The notes beneath the pieces are model-generated. The model saw nothing but the letters and a program-made list of their open reading frames with translations. It was not told the origin of the DNA and did not search any database. This document shows positions 29,392 through 41,411 of a stretch of DNA of 64,000 bases, in pieces (positions within the stretch are counted from its first letter, which is position 1; the number at the start of each line of letters is the position of its first letter). Source of the stretch: Symbiopectobacterium purcellii (GTDB taxonomy: Bacteria > Pseudomonadota > Gammaproteobacteria > Enterobacterales > Enterobacteriaceae); NCBI RefSeq assembly GCF_019797845.1, contig NZ_CP081864.1, positions 3,286,001 through 3,350,000 on the forward strand, given 5' to 3'. Position numbers and translations under genes: made by a program.

Positions 29392-30912
29392 TTATCCTTG
29401 ATGCCCATTTTGTACGACATAGATCTGCGTTTGGCTGCGTCCCATCGCCTTTGCCTGATACATGGCTGAGTCCGCGTTGATGGCTAACGTGAGTGAATCA
29501 GTACCGTGCTCAGGATAAAGCGCAATACCGATACTGCATGACACCTCAAGTTTTTTCCCTTCAATATCAAAGGGTTTATTCATGGCATGATGAATCTTAT
29601 CCGCGACATAGATGGTGTTAGCTTCTTCTTTAATGCCTTGCAGTAAGATAATAAATTCATCGCCGCTACGGCGATAGACCGTATCGGTATCACGTACTGA
29701 ACTCCTCATGCGCGCGGCGGCTTCTTTTAACAGCAAGTCGCCAATAGCATGGCCAAAGGTATCATTGATCTGTTTGAATTTATCCAAATCAAGAAACATC
29801 AAAGCAATGCGACGCCCCGTCTGTTTTGACAACAGAATAGCCTGTTCCATCTGCTCCGCAAACGTAAGGCCGTTAGCCAATGATGTCAGCGAATCATAAT
29901 GTGCCAGTTGGCGGTAATGCTCTTCACTGCGTCGCAGCATATCAATCGCGCTGTAGCGTTCAATGGCAATGCCAACCAATTGCGCCGATTTCTCAATGGA
30001 AAAGGTTTCTTCTTCATTGGGTACATAGGGTTTGCGGTGGTAGACACTGAGCACACCGAGGATCTCTTTATTCTGGCCGATAACCGGCTCAGACCAGCAA
30101 GAGCGCAACCCGGCATAGAGCGCTAATCCTTTGTACAGCGACCAGTCAGGGTGAACAGAAATATCCTCATCAATCAAACGCTTACCGGTATACGCTGCCG
30201 TGCAAAAAGAGGCTGCGCCGTCAGCGATCTTGACGTTATGAATGGCATTTTTATAAAAACCGGGCAAGCTGGGGGCAGACGCCAGCGTCAGGCACTTCTT
30301 CTCTTTATCCACCAACAATACGGAGCAGACGATGCGGCCCGGATTTTTTTCTTCCACGCTAAACACGATGGCATCAAGGATATCTTTCAATGGCGCACCG
30401 CTGGAGAGCAGTTCTAACGCGCGGTTGTAGGAGTTATCGTGATGTTCCTTTGCTTTACGCTCCGTAATGTCCAGCTTCACACCCACATAATTCGTTGAAT
30501 CTGTGACCTTATTGTAGATTTTAGAAATATTGGCCTTTTCCCAGTAAAGCTGCCCGTCTTTACGACGATTAATAAATTCGCCGCTCCAGATTTCACCGCG
30601 ATCGAGCGTTGACCAGAGATCTTCATAGACGCTGGGGTTGGTCATACCCGAGTTCATTATATTGGTTTTTTTACCGATCACTTCATCGGGCATATAACCG
30701 GACATGGTTACAAACTGACGATTTACATAAAGAATCTCACAATTCTCATTCGCAATAATGATCGAGGCCGGGCTATATTCTGTGGCATAAAAAATCGTAT
30801 CGAGGAAGTCTTGCTTTTCGCGATCCTGCTTAAATTTCTGCTTACTTCCCCTGTTTCTGATAACAGAAACCAACAACAGTATTATAATTATGGTTATTAT
30901 TATCTCATACAC
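29392..30912 (-). CDS. PAS-GAF-GGDEF diguanylate cyclase
   Basis: 506-residue membrane-anchored signalling protein, predicted to make c-di-GMP from two GTP. One N-terminal TM helix (2-18), a PAS domain (about 38-155) with PAC end TNYVGVKLDITERK, a GAF domain (about 165-320), then GGDEF (about 335-500). The active-site motif reads SGDEF (first Gly to Ser, near 413), and the inhibitory I-site RDTD sits five residues before it, so product inhibition is likely. HYDSLTSLANG replaces the usual LTGLPNR. SGDEF is a tolerated variant in some active cyclases, so activity is likely but unproven. It converges with lapC; its role as the LapD-feeding cyclase is inferred from position. Confidence 0.9.
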   Translation of the reverse strand: MYEIIITIIIILLLVSVIRNRGSKQKFKQDREKQDFLDTIFYATEYSPASIIIANENCEILYVNRQFVTMSGYMPDEVIGKKTNIMNSGMTNPSVYEDLWSTLDRGEIWSGEFINRRKDGQLYWEKANISKIYNKVTDSTNYVGVKLDITERKAKEHHDNSYNRALELLSSGAPLKDILDAIVFSVEEKNPGRIVCSVLLVDKEKKCLTLASAPSLPGFYKNAIHNVKIADGAASFCTAAYTGKRLIDEDISVHPDWSLYKGLALYAGLRSCWSEPVIGQNKEILGVLSVYHRKPYVPNEEETFSIEKSAQLVGIAIERYSAIDMLRRSEEHYRQLAHYDSLTSLANGLTFAEQMEQAILLSKQTGRRIALMFLDLDKFKQINDTFGHAIGDLLLKEAAARMRSSVRDTDTVYRRSGDEFIILLQGIKEEANTIYVADKIHHAMNKPFDIEGKKLEVSCSIGIALYPEHGTDSLTLAINADSAMYQAKAMGRSQTQIYVVQNGHQG

Positions 30913-31704
30913 AATAACACGCCCCTCAGTCCTCGAAAGGACTGGTCATACAAACCACATCACGGATAGTGAAACACACAGACAAAGCGCCGCTCTCCCA
31001 TACAGATTCGGGATCGGCAGTTTTCCGGAGAGCGGGAGGGAGGGATGAAAAAACGCTCCTGTGTTCAGATGAATTCAAAAACATAGGAACATCAGCATAA
31101 AGCCCCCATCTATCACTGTGTGTAAATAAATATAACAAGTCCAAACAGAGTATCTTTAATTAGCGTAAGGTGATGAATAATAACTTGTGTTATAAGTTTA
31201 TCTAATGAAATAAAAAACTTACGATTTTCAATGTTACGTATTTTGAACATCAAAATTCTGTAAGCAAATCAATTATACCAATAGGTATCACTGTTTTAAT
31301 CAAAAAAATCTATCACCACACGATAATTGATCGCTCTCATTAAATAAAAAACCTATTTTTTCATTATATTCATAAAGTTACCATCAATGCAAAATCGTTT
31401 CACTTACCACCTTGCCCCCTTGCCCCCTTGCCCCCCCATGAAGATGAGGAGCGGCAAGGTTCATTCCACCAATCATTAACAATATAAAACACCATTGCTG
31501 AAAAAATTACAAGAATCAAACAATAAAAAGAGCTCGCCTAACAAAATGAATCACTATTTTTAACGTTTGAGCGTCAGACAGGACAACAAACGGCGAAAAA
31601 GCACCACGCGAGGAAAGGGAGAAATAAAATGTAAATTATCGTGTCAAGTAACCAACGCGCTAACAGTGATACAGCGCTACCAGATTTAACGGACTCTGCA
31701 CGGG
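30913..31704. other. AT-rich intergenic stretch with a CTTGCCCC microsatellite
   Basis: 792 bp without a convincing gene. A 72-codon open frame (30926-31144, minus) has no RBS and no recognisable content. The stretch is strongly AT-rich except for three tandem CTTGCCCC-type units ending in a C7 run at about 31411-31438. It must contain the promoter of the cyclase gene. I see no tRNA, IS end or other repeat. Confidence 0.6.
31411..31438. repeat. Three-unit octanucleotide repeat (CTTGCCCC) with terminal C7
   Basis: Tandem TTGCCCCC units at 8-bp spacing, GC-rich in a very AT-rich setting. It lies about 500 bp upstream of the cyclase start and 270 bp downstream of the phosphodiesterase stop. It could slip in copy number. 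Confidence 0.7.
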
Positions 31705-32493
31705 TTACAACGAAGATTTCAGCTCACTAAAATTCTCAAAAGGCTGAGGGCGAGAAAGGAAATACCCTTGCACCGCATCAGCCCGCGTTTGCGTTACCAT
31801 GCCCCACTCTTCCTGCGTTTCGACCCCTTCAACCACCACGTGATTACAAAAGCGGGACAGCAGCGCGACCAACGACGGGAACAATTGACGGCCCTCCTCA
31901 CTTTTTTGCAGCAAAATAAACAGCTCGCGCGCCACTTTGATACAGTCATATTGCGCCTGCATCAGCGACGAAAAATTGGCTACGCCCGCGCCGAAGTCAT
32001 CCAGCCATAGGTGGCGCATTTCAGGAAACATCGTCAAGAATTCTTGCGAGAGTACCCCCTGATTTTCCACGATTTCAAATCGCAGCCAGGGCATCGAGGC
32101 GATCAACTGCTTCGCTTCATGGCTCTGTTGTAAAGCATGCAGCGTTTGCCCATCGACATTGACTGACGCCAGAATACCATCCTTAATAAAGCGAGGATGC
32201 CAACGCGACAGAAGTTGCATTTGTTCAATCACCACCTGTAACCGCTCAGCCACATTGATACTGGCAAAATAGGTTTCAGGTGACACAAAACGCTGTGGAA
32301 ACGCTGGCGAAAACACAGCAGTAAGCAACTCTATCGCCAACAGTTTGCCACTGGTGCGATAAATAGGCTGAAAGTTGTAGCGTCTTTGACAGTGATGCCA
32401 ATACTGGAGTTCAAAAGCTGCCGCATCCCCTAGTTCAGAAGGCAGTGCTTGTATAACCCCTAAATTCCCCTGCTGCCCGATACATTTTGTCAT
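31705..32493 (-). CDS. pdeH: EAL-domain cyclic-di-GMP phosphodiesterase, PdeH (YhjH)-like
   Basis: 262-residue single-domain EAL protein, cytoplasmic, predicted to hydrolyse c-di-GMP to pGpG. Many segments match E. coli PdeH: FQPIYRTSGKLLAIELLT, WLRFEIVE, LWLDDFGAGVANFSSL, DCIKVARELFILLQ, VVVEGVETQEEW and QGYFLSRP. The metal and catalytic residues appear intact: Glu55 of ELL, Asn of SVNVDG, Glu of EIVEN, the DD pair (near 165), Lys of IKVA, Glu of EGVET and the final Gln. In E. coli pdeH belongs to the flagellar regulon at a different locus; here it lies beside the Lap cluster, between the cyclase and an ERIC element. Confidence 0.92.
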   Translation of the reverse strand: MTKCIGQQGNLGVIQALPSELGDAAAFELQYWHHCQRRYNFQPIYRTSGKLLAIELLTAVFSPAFPQRFVSPETYFASINVAERLQVVIEQMQLLSRWHPRFIKDGILASVNVDGQTLHALQQSHEAKQLIASMPWLRFEIVENQGVLSQEFLTMFPEMRHLWLDDFGAGVANFSSLMQAQYDCIKVARELFILLQKSEEGRQLFPSLVALLSRFCNHVVVEGVETQEEWGMVTQTRADAVQGYFLSRPQPFENFSELKSSL

Positions 32494-32595
32494 AAGACCT
32501 GATGTGATACGTTGTTAGCCTGCTTATACTTAGAAAAATGGATATCGGCAAAGCCACAGAAAACTTTATTCGTTATTTGGCTTATTACGCTATTT

Positions 32596-32722
32596 TATAC
32601 CCTAAATAATTCGAGTTGCGGGAAGGTGGCAAGGGAGCGAGTCCCGATGAGCTTACTTGAGTAAGTGATTCGGGTGAGTGAACGTAGCCAACGCACCTGC
32701 AACTTGAAGTATGACGGGTATA
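32596..32722. repeat. ERIC element, full length (127 bp)
   Basis: 127-bp imperfect palindrome with ends TATACCC and GGGTATA and the diagnostic centre GATGAGCTTACTTGAGTAAG followed by TGATTCGGGTGAG. It lies between the PdeH-like gene and yfhL and marks the right edge of the adhesin block; same orientation as the shortened copy at 11828. The remainder of the 311-bp gap before yfhL shows no gene. Confidence 0.9.
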
Positions 32723-32774
32723 TGCGAGAGATATCGGGGAAAGAGAGTGCTCCGCTACCAGGTTACGAGTATAA

Positions 32775-33458
<684 letters not shown>

Positions 33459-33459
<1 letters not shown>

Positions 33460-34190
33460 TAACGGCGGGCTTCCCGCAGCAATGCTTTCATCTCCGTGAC
33501 TGCCTCTGCCAAGCCACTCATGACAGCACGACCAATAATCGCATGACCGATATTCAGCTCATGGATTTCAGGCAGAGCGGCAATAGCCTGCACGTTGTGG
33601 TAGGTCAGGCCATGCCCGGCATTGACCTTGAGCCCTTTGCTGGCAGCATACACAGCCGCATCGCGAATACGTGCCCACTCTTGCTGACGCAGCGTATCGT
33701 CCTGCGCATCAGCATAAGCACCGGTATGGATTTCGATATAAGGCGCGCCAACGGCTACAGCGGCATCAATTTGCACGCGTTCGGGGTCGATAAATAGGGA
33801 TACCAGAATCCCCGCCTCGTGCAAACGGGCCACGGCTGATGTCATGCGCGGCAGTTGACCCGCGACGTCCAACCCGCCTTCCGTTGTCACTTCCTGGCGT
33901 TTCTCTGGCACCAGGCAACAAAAATGAGGACGAAGCTCGCAGGCAATCGCCAGCATTTCTTCCGTCACTGCCATCTCAAGGTTCATGCGCGTCTGCAACG
34001 TTTGGCGTAACAAACGCACATCGCGATCGGTGATATGACGACGATCTTCACGCAGATGAACCGTTATACCATCCGCCCCTGCTTGCTCAGCAACAAACGC
34101 AGCCTGCACCGGATCGGGGTACGCTGTACCGCGCGCATTGCGCAGGGTCGCCACATGATCGATATTTACACCCAGCAAAAGCTCTGCCAT
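33459..34190 (-). CDS. pdxJ: Pyridoxine 5'-phosphate synthase
   Basis: Final ring-closing step of deoxyxylulose-dependent vitamin B6 synthesis: condenses 1-deoxy-D-xylulose 5-phosphate with aminoacetone phosphate. TIM barrel; signatures [33 protein letters not shown] and [10 protein letters not shown] are present. ATG at 34190 ([12 protein letters not shown]) gives 243 residues, the exact E. coli length, in preference to the upstream ATG at 34235. The gene couples to acpS by a 1-bp overlap, and recO lies 117 bp upstream, as in E. coli. Confidence 0.98.
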
Positions 34191-34307
34191 GAAACCAGTC
34201 CTCAAAAGAATCACCGTTAGACGACCAGTGTACACTGGCCTTTCGGTTCGTTACCACTGCGGTAATCTTTGGATAGTGCGAGACTGAAAGGTTTACCGCT
34301 CAGGTCA

Positions 34308-35042
34308 TTATTCTTTTGCGACAGGCGGCGTGCGGAGACGTAAAACGGCAGATTTTTGAAACAGTTCACGGCTCTTCAATGGCTTGCCGCCCAGATAGGG
34401 TTTAAGCGCCATACGCGTAAAGCGTTTCGCCGCCCGCAGGGTTTGCACGTCAGGAAATTCCCGCGCTGCTAGCGCGCGCAGCTCATAGCCGGTAAAGCTG
34501 CGCTGATCCACGATCATACTGGCGATAAACCCTTTTTCTTCGCGGTAGCGGTAGGTCATGGTGTCTGCAACGGGTTCCCCGCTGCCTGCACAGTGGAGAA
34601 AATCAACGCCATAACCGAGATAGCCTAACAGCGCCAGTTCAAAACGGCGCAGCGCCGGTTCCGGTGAGGAACTCAACGCTGCCAGTTGCTGCAAGCAATG
34701 CAGGTAATCAAAGAAGAGTGCGGAAAAATTGGTTTCATGCTCCAGTACGCGAGCAAGCAATTCATTGACGTAGAGGCCGCTGTACAACATGACGCCGGTG
34801 AGCGGTAATGCCAGTGATACCGGTTCAGCGTTACGCAAGGTTTTGACTTCACCGCGTCCGCCCCAGCGAACCAACAGTGGCGTGAACGGTTGCAAACACC
34901 CTTTTAGCGGAGAGCGACGCGCACGCGCGCCTTTGGCTAACACGCGTACACGCCCTTCGTCTTCCGTGAAAAGATCCAGCAACAGGCTGGTTTCACTGTA
35001 AGGTCGCCCATGCAAGACAAACGCGCGCTGCCAGCCTTCCAT
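34308..35042 (-). CDS. recO: DNA repair protein RecO
   Basis: RecF-pathway mediator that loads RecA on SSB-coated DNA and anneals strands. 244 residues: N-terminal OB fold starting [17 protein letters not shown], then a helical domain. The Enterobacterales proteins lack the zinc Cys cluster, as here. It is 11 bp after era in the rnc-era-recO operon. Confidence 0.97.
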   Translation of the reverse strand: MEGWQRAFVLHGRPYSETSLLLDLFTEDEGRVRVLAKGARARRSPLKGCLQPFTPLLVRWGGRGEVKTLRNAEPVSLALPLTGVMLYSGLYVNELLARVLEHETNFSALFFDYLHCLQQLAALSSSPEPALRRFELALLGYLGYGVDFLHCAGSGEPVADTMTYRYREEKGFIASMIVDQRSFTGYELRALAAREFPDVQTLRAAKRFTRMALKPYLGGKPLKSRELFQKSAVLRLRTPPVAKE

Positions 35043-35053
35043 CGGCGTTAACC

Positions 35054-36639
<1,586 letters not shown>

Positions 36640-36740
36640 TTACCAATAGATCAACAATACCTATTTACCGCAGCATACGGAACAGCGCTGTCCGAATCGC
36701 GCTTCGGGCGATAGGGGAACAAAGCTGTTTCGTTTGCATT

Positions 36741-36819
36741 GGCTCCGAACGGAGCCTGCGTTTTTCGTTTATTCTCGCGACATTCACCGTTACAAGAGGC
36801 TACCTGCCACGGTGAATGT
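36741..36819 (-). promoter_or_regulatory. rnc leader hairpins, candidate RNase III autoregulation site
   Basis: Two hairpins in the 245-bp rnc upstream region: GGCTCC-GAAC-GGAGCC (36741-36756) and a perfect 11-bp dyad ACATTCACCGT ... ACGGTGAATGT (36780-36790 with 36809-36819) whose loop can pair further (AGG/CCT). E. coli RNase III cuts a leader stem-loop of its own mRNA; these are the likely counterpart. No T tract follows on the minus strand. Confidence 0.55.
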
Positions 36820-36881
36820 TGTCGGAGTTATAACAATTCTACAACGTACCCGAAAATAATGCTGCGGGTTTATCACGGTGA

Positions 36882-37841
36882 TTAATGAATTCGACCAATT
36901 CGGCTCAGACGTACGCCTGTTGGCCATTCACCTTCTTGTTTCTCGAAGCTCATCCAGATTGCCGTTGCGCGACCGACCAGATTCTTCTCCGGCACAAAGC
37001 CCCAGAAACGACTATCGGCGCTGTTATCACGGTTGTCGCCCATCATGAAATAGTGCCCGTTTGGCACCACCCACGTGGCCAGCGGCTGGTGCGACTGCTG
37101 GTAGTACATGCCCAGTTGATCCTGGCTACCCGGTACCACCAGAATGCGGTGCGAGACATCACCCAGCGTCTCCTGACGAACGCCCATCCGCACGCCGCCC
37201 GGCTTTTCCTCACCGAGCGGCAGCGCGTAGAAACCGCTGCTCGATTCCGAACCTGGACGGCCGAACGTTTGGACAAAATCACTGGCGTCGAGGTTGCTGT
37301 AGGTCACCGCGACAGCGCTGTCACATGCCGAGCCTTCACAGGCAGGGCGCACCGTAACCTGCTTGCTGAGCGGATCGTAAGAAATCCTGTCACCCGGCAA
37401 ACCAATCACACGCTTGATATAATCCAGACGCGGATTTTCAGGGTATTTGAATACCGCCACATCCCCGCGCCGCGGATTCCCGGTCGGGATCAACGTCGTC
37501 TGCGTGATCGGATCCTTGATGCCGTAGGCAAATTTCTCCACCAGAATAAAATCGCCAATCAGCAACGTCGGCATCATTGAGCCCGACGGTATCTGGAACG
37601 GTTCGTAAACAAAGGAGCGCACAAAAAATACCAGCGCCAATACCGGAAACACCGAAGCACAGGTTTCAATCCAACCGGGCTGTTTGATAGTCACAACGCC
37701 CGTGCTGCCATCCTGCTGCGCGCTCAGCGCCGCCTCCGCTCTCGCCTTGCGTGCCGGTGCCCATTTAAAGCGTTCAAAACACCAGACAATGCCGGTGACA
37801 AGCGTCGCCAGCGCTAAAACCAAGGCAAACATATTGGCCAT
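36882..37841 (-). CDS. lepB: Signal peptidase I
   Basis: Inner-membrane serine protease that removes signal peptides from exported proteins. 319 residues: two N-terminal TM segments (about 4-22 and 60-78), nucleophile Ser in PSGSMMPTL, general-base Lys in YIKRVIGLPGD, and box E GDNRDNSADSRFWG. It lies 16 bp after lepA in the lepA-lepB operon. Confidence 0.99.
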   Translation of the reverse strand: MANMFALVLALATLVTGIVWCFERFKWAPARKARAEAALSAQQDGSTGVVTIKQPGWIETCASVFPVLALVFFVRSFVYEPFQIPSGSMMPTLLIGDFILVEKFAYGIKDPITQTTLIPTGNPRRGDVAVFKYPENPRLDYIKRVIGLPGDRISYDPLSKQVTVRPACEGSACDSAVAVTYSNLDASDFVQTFGRPGSESSSGFYALPLGEEKPGGVRMGVRQETLGDVSHRILVVPGSQDQLGMYYQQSHQPLATWVVPNGHYFMMGDNRDNSADSRFWGFVPEKNLVGRATAIWMSFEKQEGEWPTGVRLSRIGRIH

Positions 37842-37857
37842 GCCAACTCCTTAGGGT

Positions 37858-39657
37858 TTATTTGCTCTCTTTGCCGACGTGCAGAATGGCCAAGAAGGCT
37901 TCTTGCGGCAATTCAACGTTGCCGACCTGTTTCATGCGCTTCTTACCGTCTTTCTGTTTCTGCAACAGCTTTTTCTTACGGCTCACGTCGCCGCCGTAAC
38001 ATTTCGCCAATACGTTTTTACGCAGCTGTTTCACGGTCGAACGCGCGATAATGTGGTTACCAATGGCCGCCTGAATGGCAATATCAAATTGCTGGCGCGG
38101 GATCAGCTCTTTCATTTTTTCCACCAGCTCACGACCACGATACTGTGAGTTGTCGCGGTGGGTAATCAGCGCCAACGCATCAACACGCTCGGCGTTAATC
38201 ATCACGTCAACACGCACCATGTCAGAGACCTGGAAACGTTTGAAACTGTAATCCAGCGATGCGTAACCGCGCGAGGTGGATTTCAGTCGATCGAAGAAAT
38301 CGAGCACCACTTCCGCCATCGGAATTTCATAGGTCAACGATACCTGATTGCCGTGGTAAACCATGTTGGTCTGCACACCACGCTTCTCAATACACAAAGT
38401 GATCACGTTGCCCAGGTATTCCTGCGGCAACAGCATATGGCATTCCGCAATAGGCTCACGCAGCTCTTCAATGTTGTTGAGCGGCGGTAGCTTGGAAGGG
38501 CTGTCAACGTAGACAATTTCCTGACGCGTGGTTTTGACTTCATAAATTACGGTCGGTGCCGTGGTGATCAAATCCAGATCGTATTCACGTTCCAGACGTT
38601 CCTGAATAATCTCCATGTGCAGGAGGCCCAGGAAGCCGCAGCGAAAACCGAAACCCAACGCGGTTGAGGTTTCCGGTTCGTAGAACAGCGAGGCGTCATT
38701 GAGGCTCAGTTTGCCCAACGCGTCGCGGAAGTTCTCATAATCATCAGAACTGACTGGGAATAAACCCGCATAAACCTGCGGTTTAACCTTTTTGAAGCCC
38801 GGTAGCGCTTTATCAGCCGGCTGGCGAGCCAATGTCAGGGTATCCCCCACCGGGGCACCGAGAATGTCTTTGATGGCGCACACCAGCCAACCCACTTCAC
38901 CACAATTAAGCACATCGCGATCGACCTGCTTCGGCGTGAAAATCCCCAGACGATCGGCGTTATACACCTGACCGGTACTGATGACCTTCACTTTATCACC
39001 CTTGCGCAACGAACCGTTTTTGATGCGGATCAGAGAGACCACACCGAGGTAGTTGTCGAACCAGGAGTCGATGATCAGCGCCTGAAGCGGCGCATTAGGA
39101 TCGCCTTCTGGCGGTGGAATCTCTTTTACCAGACGTTCAAGCACATCAGGCACGCCAACGCCGGTTTTCGCCGAGCAGCGCACAGCATCGGTGGCATCAA
39201 TGCCGACGATATCTTCAATCTCTTCTGCGACACGCTCGGGATCGGCGGCCGGCAGGTCAATCTTGTTGAGCACCGGGACCACTTCCAGGTCCATTTCCAT
39301 CGCGGTATAGCAGTTGGCGAGCGTTTGCGCTTCTACGCCTTGGCCTGCATCCACCACCAGCAGCGCACCTTCGCACGCCGCCAGAGAACGTGAAACCTCA
39401 TAAGAGAAGTCAACGTGCCCCGGTGTATCGATAAAATTCAGTTGGTAGGTTTCGCCATCTTTCGCATGGTAATCCAGCGTTACACTTTGCGCTTTGATGG
39501 TGATGCCGCGTTCACGTTCCAGATCCATGGAGTCCAGCACCTGCGCCGCCATTTCGCGGTCAGATAAACCGCCGCAAAGTTGAATGATGCGGTCAGAAAG
39601 CGTCGACTTACCGTGGTCGATATGGGCAATAATGGAGAAATTTCGTATATGCTTCAT
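37858..39657 (-). CDS. lepA: Elongation factor 4 (LepA)
   Basis: Ribosome-associated translational GTPase. ATG at 39657 ([16 protein letters not shown]) gives 599 residues, the E. coli length; the open frame extends 25 codons further upstream without homology. G1 [10 protein letters not shown]3 DTPGH, G4 NKID, and the LepA-specific C-terminal domain rich in Lys near the end ([19 protein letters not shown]). First gene of lepA-lepB, downstream of rseC. Confidence 0.99.
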   Translation of the reverse strand: MKHIRNFSIIAHIDHGKSTLSDRIIQLCGGLSDREMAAQVLDSMDLERERGITIKAQSVTLDYHAKDGETYQLNFIDTPGHVDFSYEVSRSLAACEGALLVVDAGQGVEAQTLANCYTAMEMDLEVVPVLNKIDLPAADPERVAEEIEDIVGIDATDAVRCSAKTGVGVPDVLERLVKEIPPPEGDPNAPLQALIIDSWFDNYLGVVSLIRIKNGSLRKGDKVKVISTGQVYNADRLGIFTPKQVDRDVLNCGEVGWLVCAIKDILGAPVGDTLTLARQPADKALPGFKKVKPQVYAGLFPVSSDDYENFRDALGKLSLNDASLFYEPETSTALGFGFRCGFLGLLHMEIIQERLEREYDLDLITTAPTVIYEVKTTRQEIVYVDSPSKLPPLNNIEELREPIAECHMLLPQEYLGNVITLCIEKRGVQTNMVYHGNQVSLTYEIPMAEVVLDFFDRLKSTSRGYASLDYSFKRFQVSDMVRVDVMINAERVDALALITHRDNSQYRGRELVEKMKELIPRQQFDIAIQAAIGNHIIARSTVKQLRKNVLAKCYGGDVSRKKKLLQKQKDGKKRMKQVGNVELPQEAFLAILHVGKESK

Positions 39658-39950
39658 TATGAAAGTTTTTCTACCTTGGTATTTCTGAAATTCTTGCCGT
39701 CTGGCATGCGCATGCGATGAAAATGGCGGCAATGCCTTCCCCTTTCACCAGAACCGATGCATTCTACATGTCAGACGCCGGAAAACCTAGTCATCAACCC
39801 GTATTCCCTTTGATTATGGCGCTTTTATTCCATCATGGCAGACAACCGGGAAAAAGATGACGTTTAAGGACCAGCACGCGCGCGTTAGACGGAGAATATC
39901 TCGGTGAGAAACGACCGGGTGGCGCAGCGGCTCACCCGGTTAAATGAGGT

Positions 39951-40409
39951 TCAGGATTCGATTTGCAACGGCTGCCCCGGCAGGGCTATTTGCAAAATAG
40001 CCGGTCGGTAGTGACGTTTTTCGCCTAATTTAAGCGACCAACCGCGTACCAGAATATACGCCAACGCGGCACCCAGCAGTGCGCCCAGCACCGCCGCCAG
40101 ATCGTTGGCAAACAGTGCCTGTAGCAATCCCGCCCCTGCGAACAAGCCTAACAGCGGTACCAGATAGACCAACATGGCAGAACGCAGCAGACTACCTTCA
40201 GAAATACCCAATTCAACGCGCTGACCAGGCAGCAAGGGCTGCTCGCACGGAACGTGCAGCGCCTGTTCAGCGGAGCGTCCCAATTCACTCAGAAGTCCGG
40301 TGCCACAGGTTTTACGTGACTGACAACCGCTGCACCCGGAACGCTGCTCACAGTGCAGCACCGCCATGCCATCGTGCCAGGAAACCACGGTCGCCCACTC
40401 TTTGATCAT
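39951..40409 (-). CDS. rseC: SoxR-reducing system protein RseC
   Basis: Inner-membrane protein of 152 residues with two TM helices (about 75-118) and an N-terminal Cys-rich motif C-x5-C-x2-C-x5-C (CEQRSGCSGCQSRKTCGTG). In E. coli it belongs to the sigmaE operon and helps reduce SoxR with the Rsx complex. It lies 24 bp after rseB, last of rpoE-rseA-rseB-rseC. Confidence 0.96.
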   Translation of the reverse strand: MIKEWATVVSWHDGMAVLHCEQRSGCSGCQSRKTCGTGLLSELGRSAEQALHVPCEQPLLPGQRVELGISEGSLLRSAMLVYLVPLLGLFAGAGLLQALFANDLAAVLGALLGAALAYILVRGWSLKLGEKRHYRPAILQIALPGQPLQIES

Positions 40410-40433
40410 ACCTGCGCCCTACATCTTGCAAAT

Positions 40434-41411
40434 TTACTGCGATTGAAAAATAACATTATCCGCAATGCGTTTAACCGTGGTAGGGGGTAATTCGCCCACT
40501 ACGGTTATTTCATACCCATTGCGAATTTCTGTGTGTACGCTTCGCCTCCCCGTCGTGACATACTGCTCGGCACGGAATTCTGACGATGGCCTGATATTAA
40601 CAGAAAAGCTGAATAAACCATCACTGAACAGGCGCGATTCAACCGGGATGCTGATCCCAGGCAACGTTCTGCGGGTACGGGAGATCTCTTTCATGCCCTG
40701 CGGCAGCCATTCAGGGATCCAGGTCAGGTCGACCGTTTCAACCGACGGTGTCGTCAGCAATGGCGGTGACCCTTCGCTCAATAATGGGCGTAACGTCTCA
40801 CGGATATCATCACTGACCACCAGCGATGTCACCAGAAATTGCTCCATCCGTTCCCCGTTGCGATCCTGCAAATCAATACGCAACGGCAGTTTGGTGGCAA
40901 CATCAAACCATACGCTGTAGCTATAACGTGTCCCATCCCGGGAAATAATACGCATGCCTTCACACAGGCGATCGGCGATACGCACTCTGCCTGCCGCCGG
41001 AATGAAGTCATAGAACGCAGACAGCGATTGATGATCGGCATAAACCAGGCTGGGGAACGAATCGATAATGTGATCACCGGAAAGCGAGAAGGGTTCGAGA
41101 TCGGCATCAAAGTAACTGATGTCACGGTCTCGCTGCACGATTTCTCTGCGAGGCCCATCCATAAACAGCAACTGTGCCAATGGACGGTTATCTATACGGG
41201 CATGCCGATAGCGCAGAGATTCTATGCCCTGCCGTGAGATATTGATGAAATGTATTTCATAATTCAATGCCCGAATAGCATTGCCCATCTGTTGCAGCGA
41301 GGACAAGGGCTGAGGCTGCAACACCGTACCTGACGCAGGCTGCGCCAGGACGGTTGTTGAATAGGGTAAGCAACCGAGCAGAATGCAAAAAGCAAACCCA
41401 ACACGCTTCAT
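40434..41411 (-). CDS. rseB: Sigma-E regulatory protein RseB
   Basis: Periplasmic protein that binds RseA and shields it from DegS cleavage; it also senses lipoprotein and LPS signals. 325 residues with a signal peptide ending near LAQPASG and the MucB/RseB two-domain fold (lipid-binding-like N-terminal domain; C-terminal domain starting near the VDLTWIPEWLPQGMKEISR segment). It overlaps rseA by 1 bp. Confidence 0.97.
   Translation of the reverse strand: MKRVGFAFCILLGCLPYSTTVLAQPASGTVLQPQPLSSLQQMGNAIRALNYEIHFINISRQGIESLRYRHARIDNRPLAQLLFMDGPRREIVQRDRDISYFDADLEPFSLSGDHIIDSFPSLVYADHQSLSAFYDFIPAAGRVRIADRLCEGMRIISRDGTRYSYSVWFDVATKLPLRIDLQDRNGERMEQFLVTSLVVSDDIRETLRPLLSEGSPPLLTTPSVETVDLTWIPEWLPQGMKEISRTRRTLPGISIPVESRLFSDGLFSFSVNIRPSSEFRAEQYVTTGRRSVHTEIRNGYEITVVGELPPTTVKRIADNVIFQSQ

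Noticed and set aside
30926..31144. 72-codon open frame upstream of the cyclase gene
   Set aside because: No RBS, no homology recognised, overlaps the likely cyclase promoter region.
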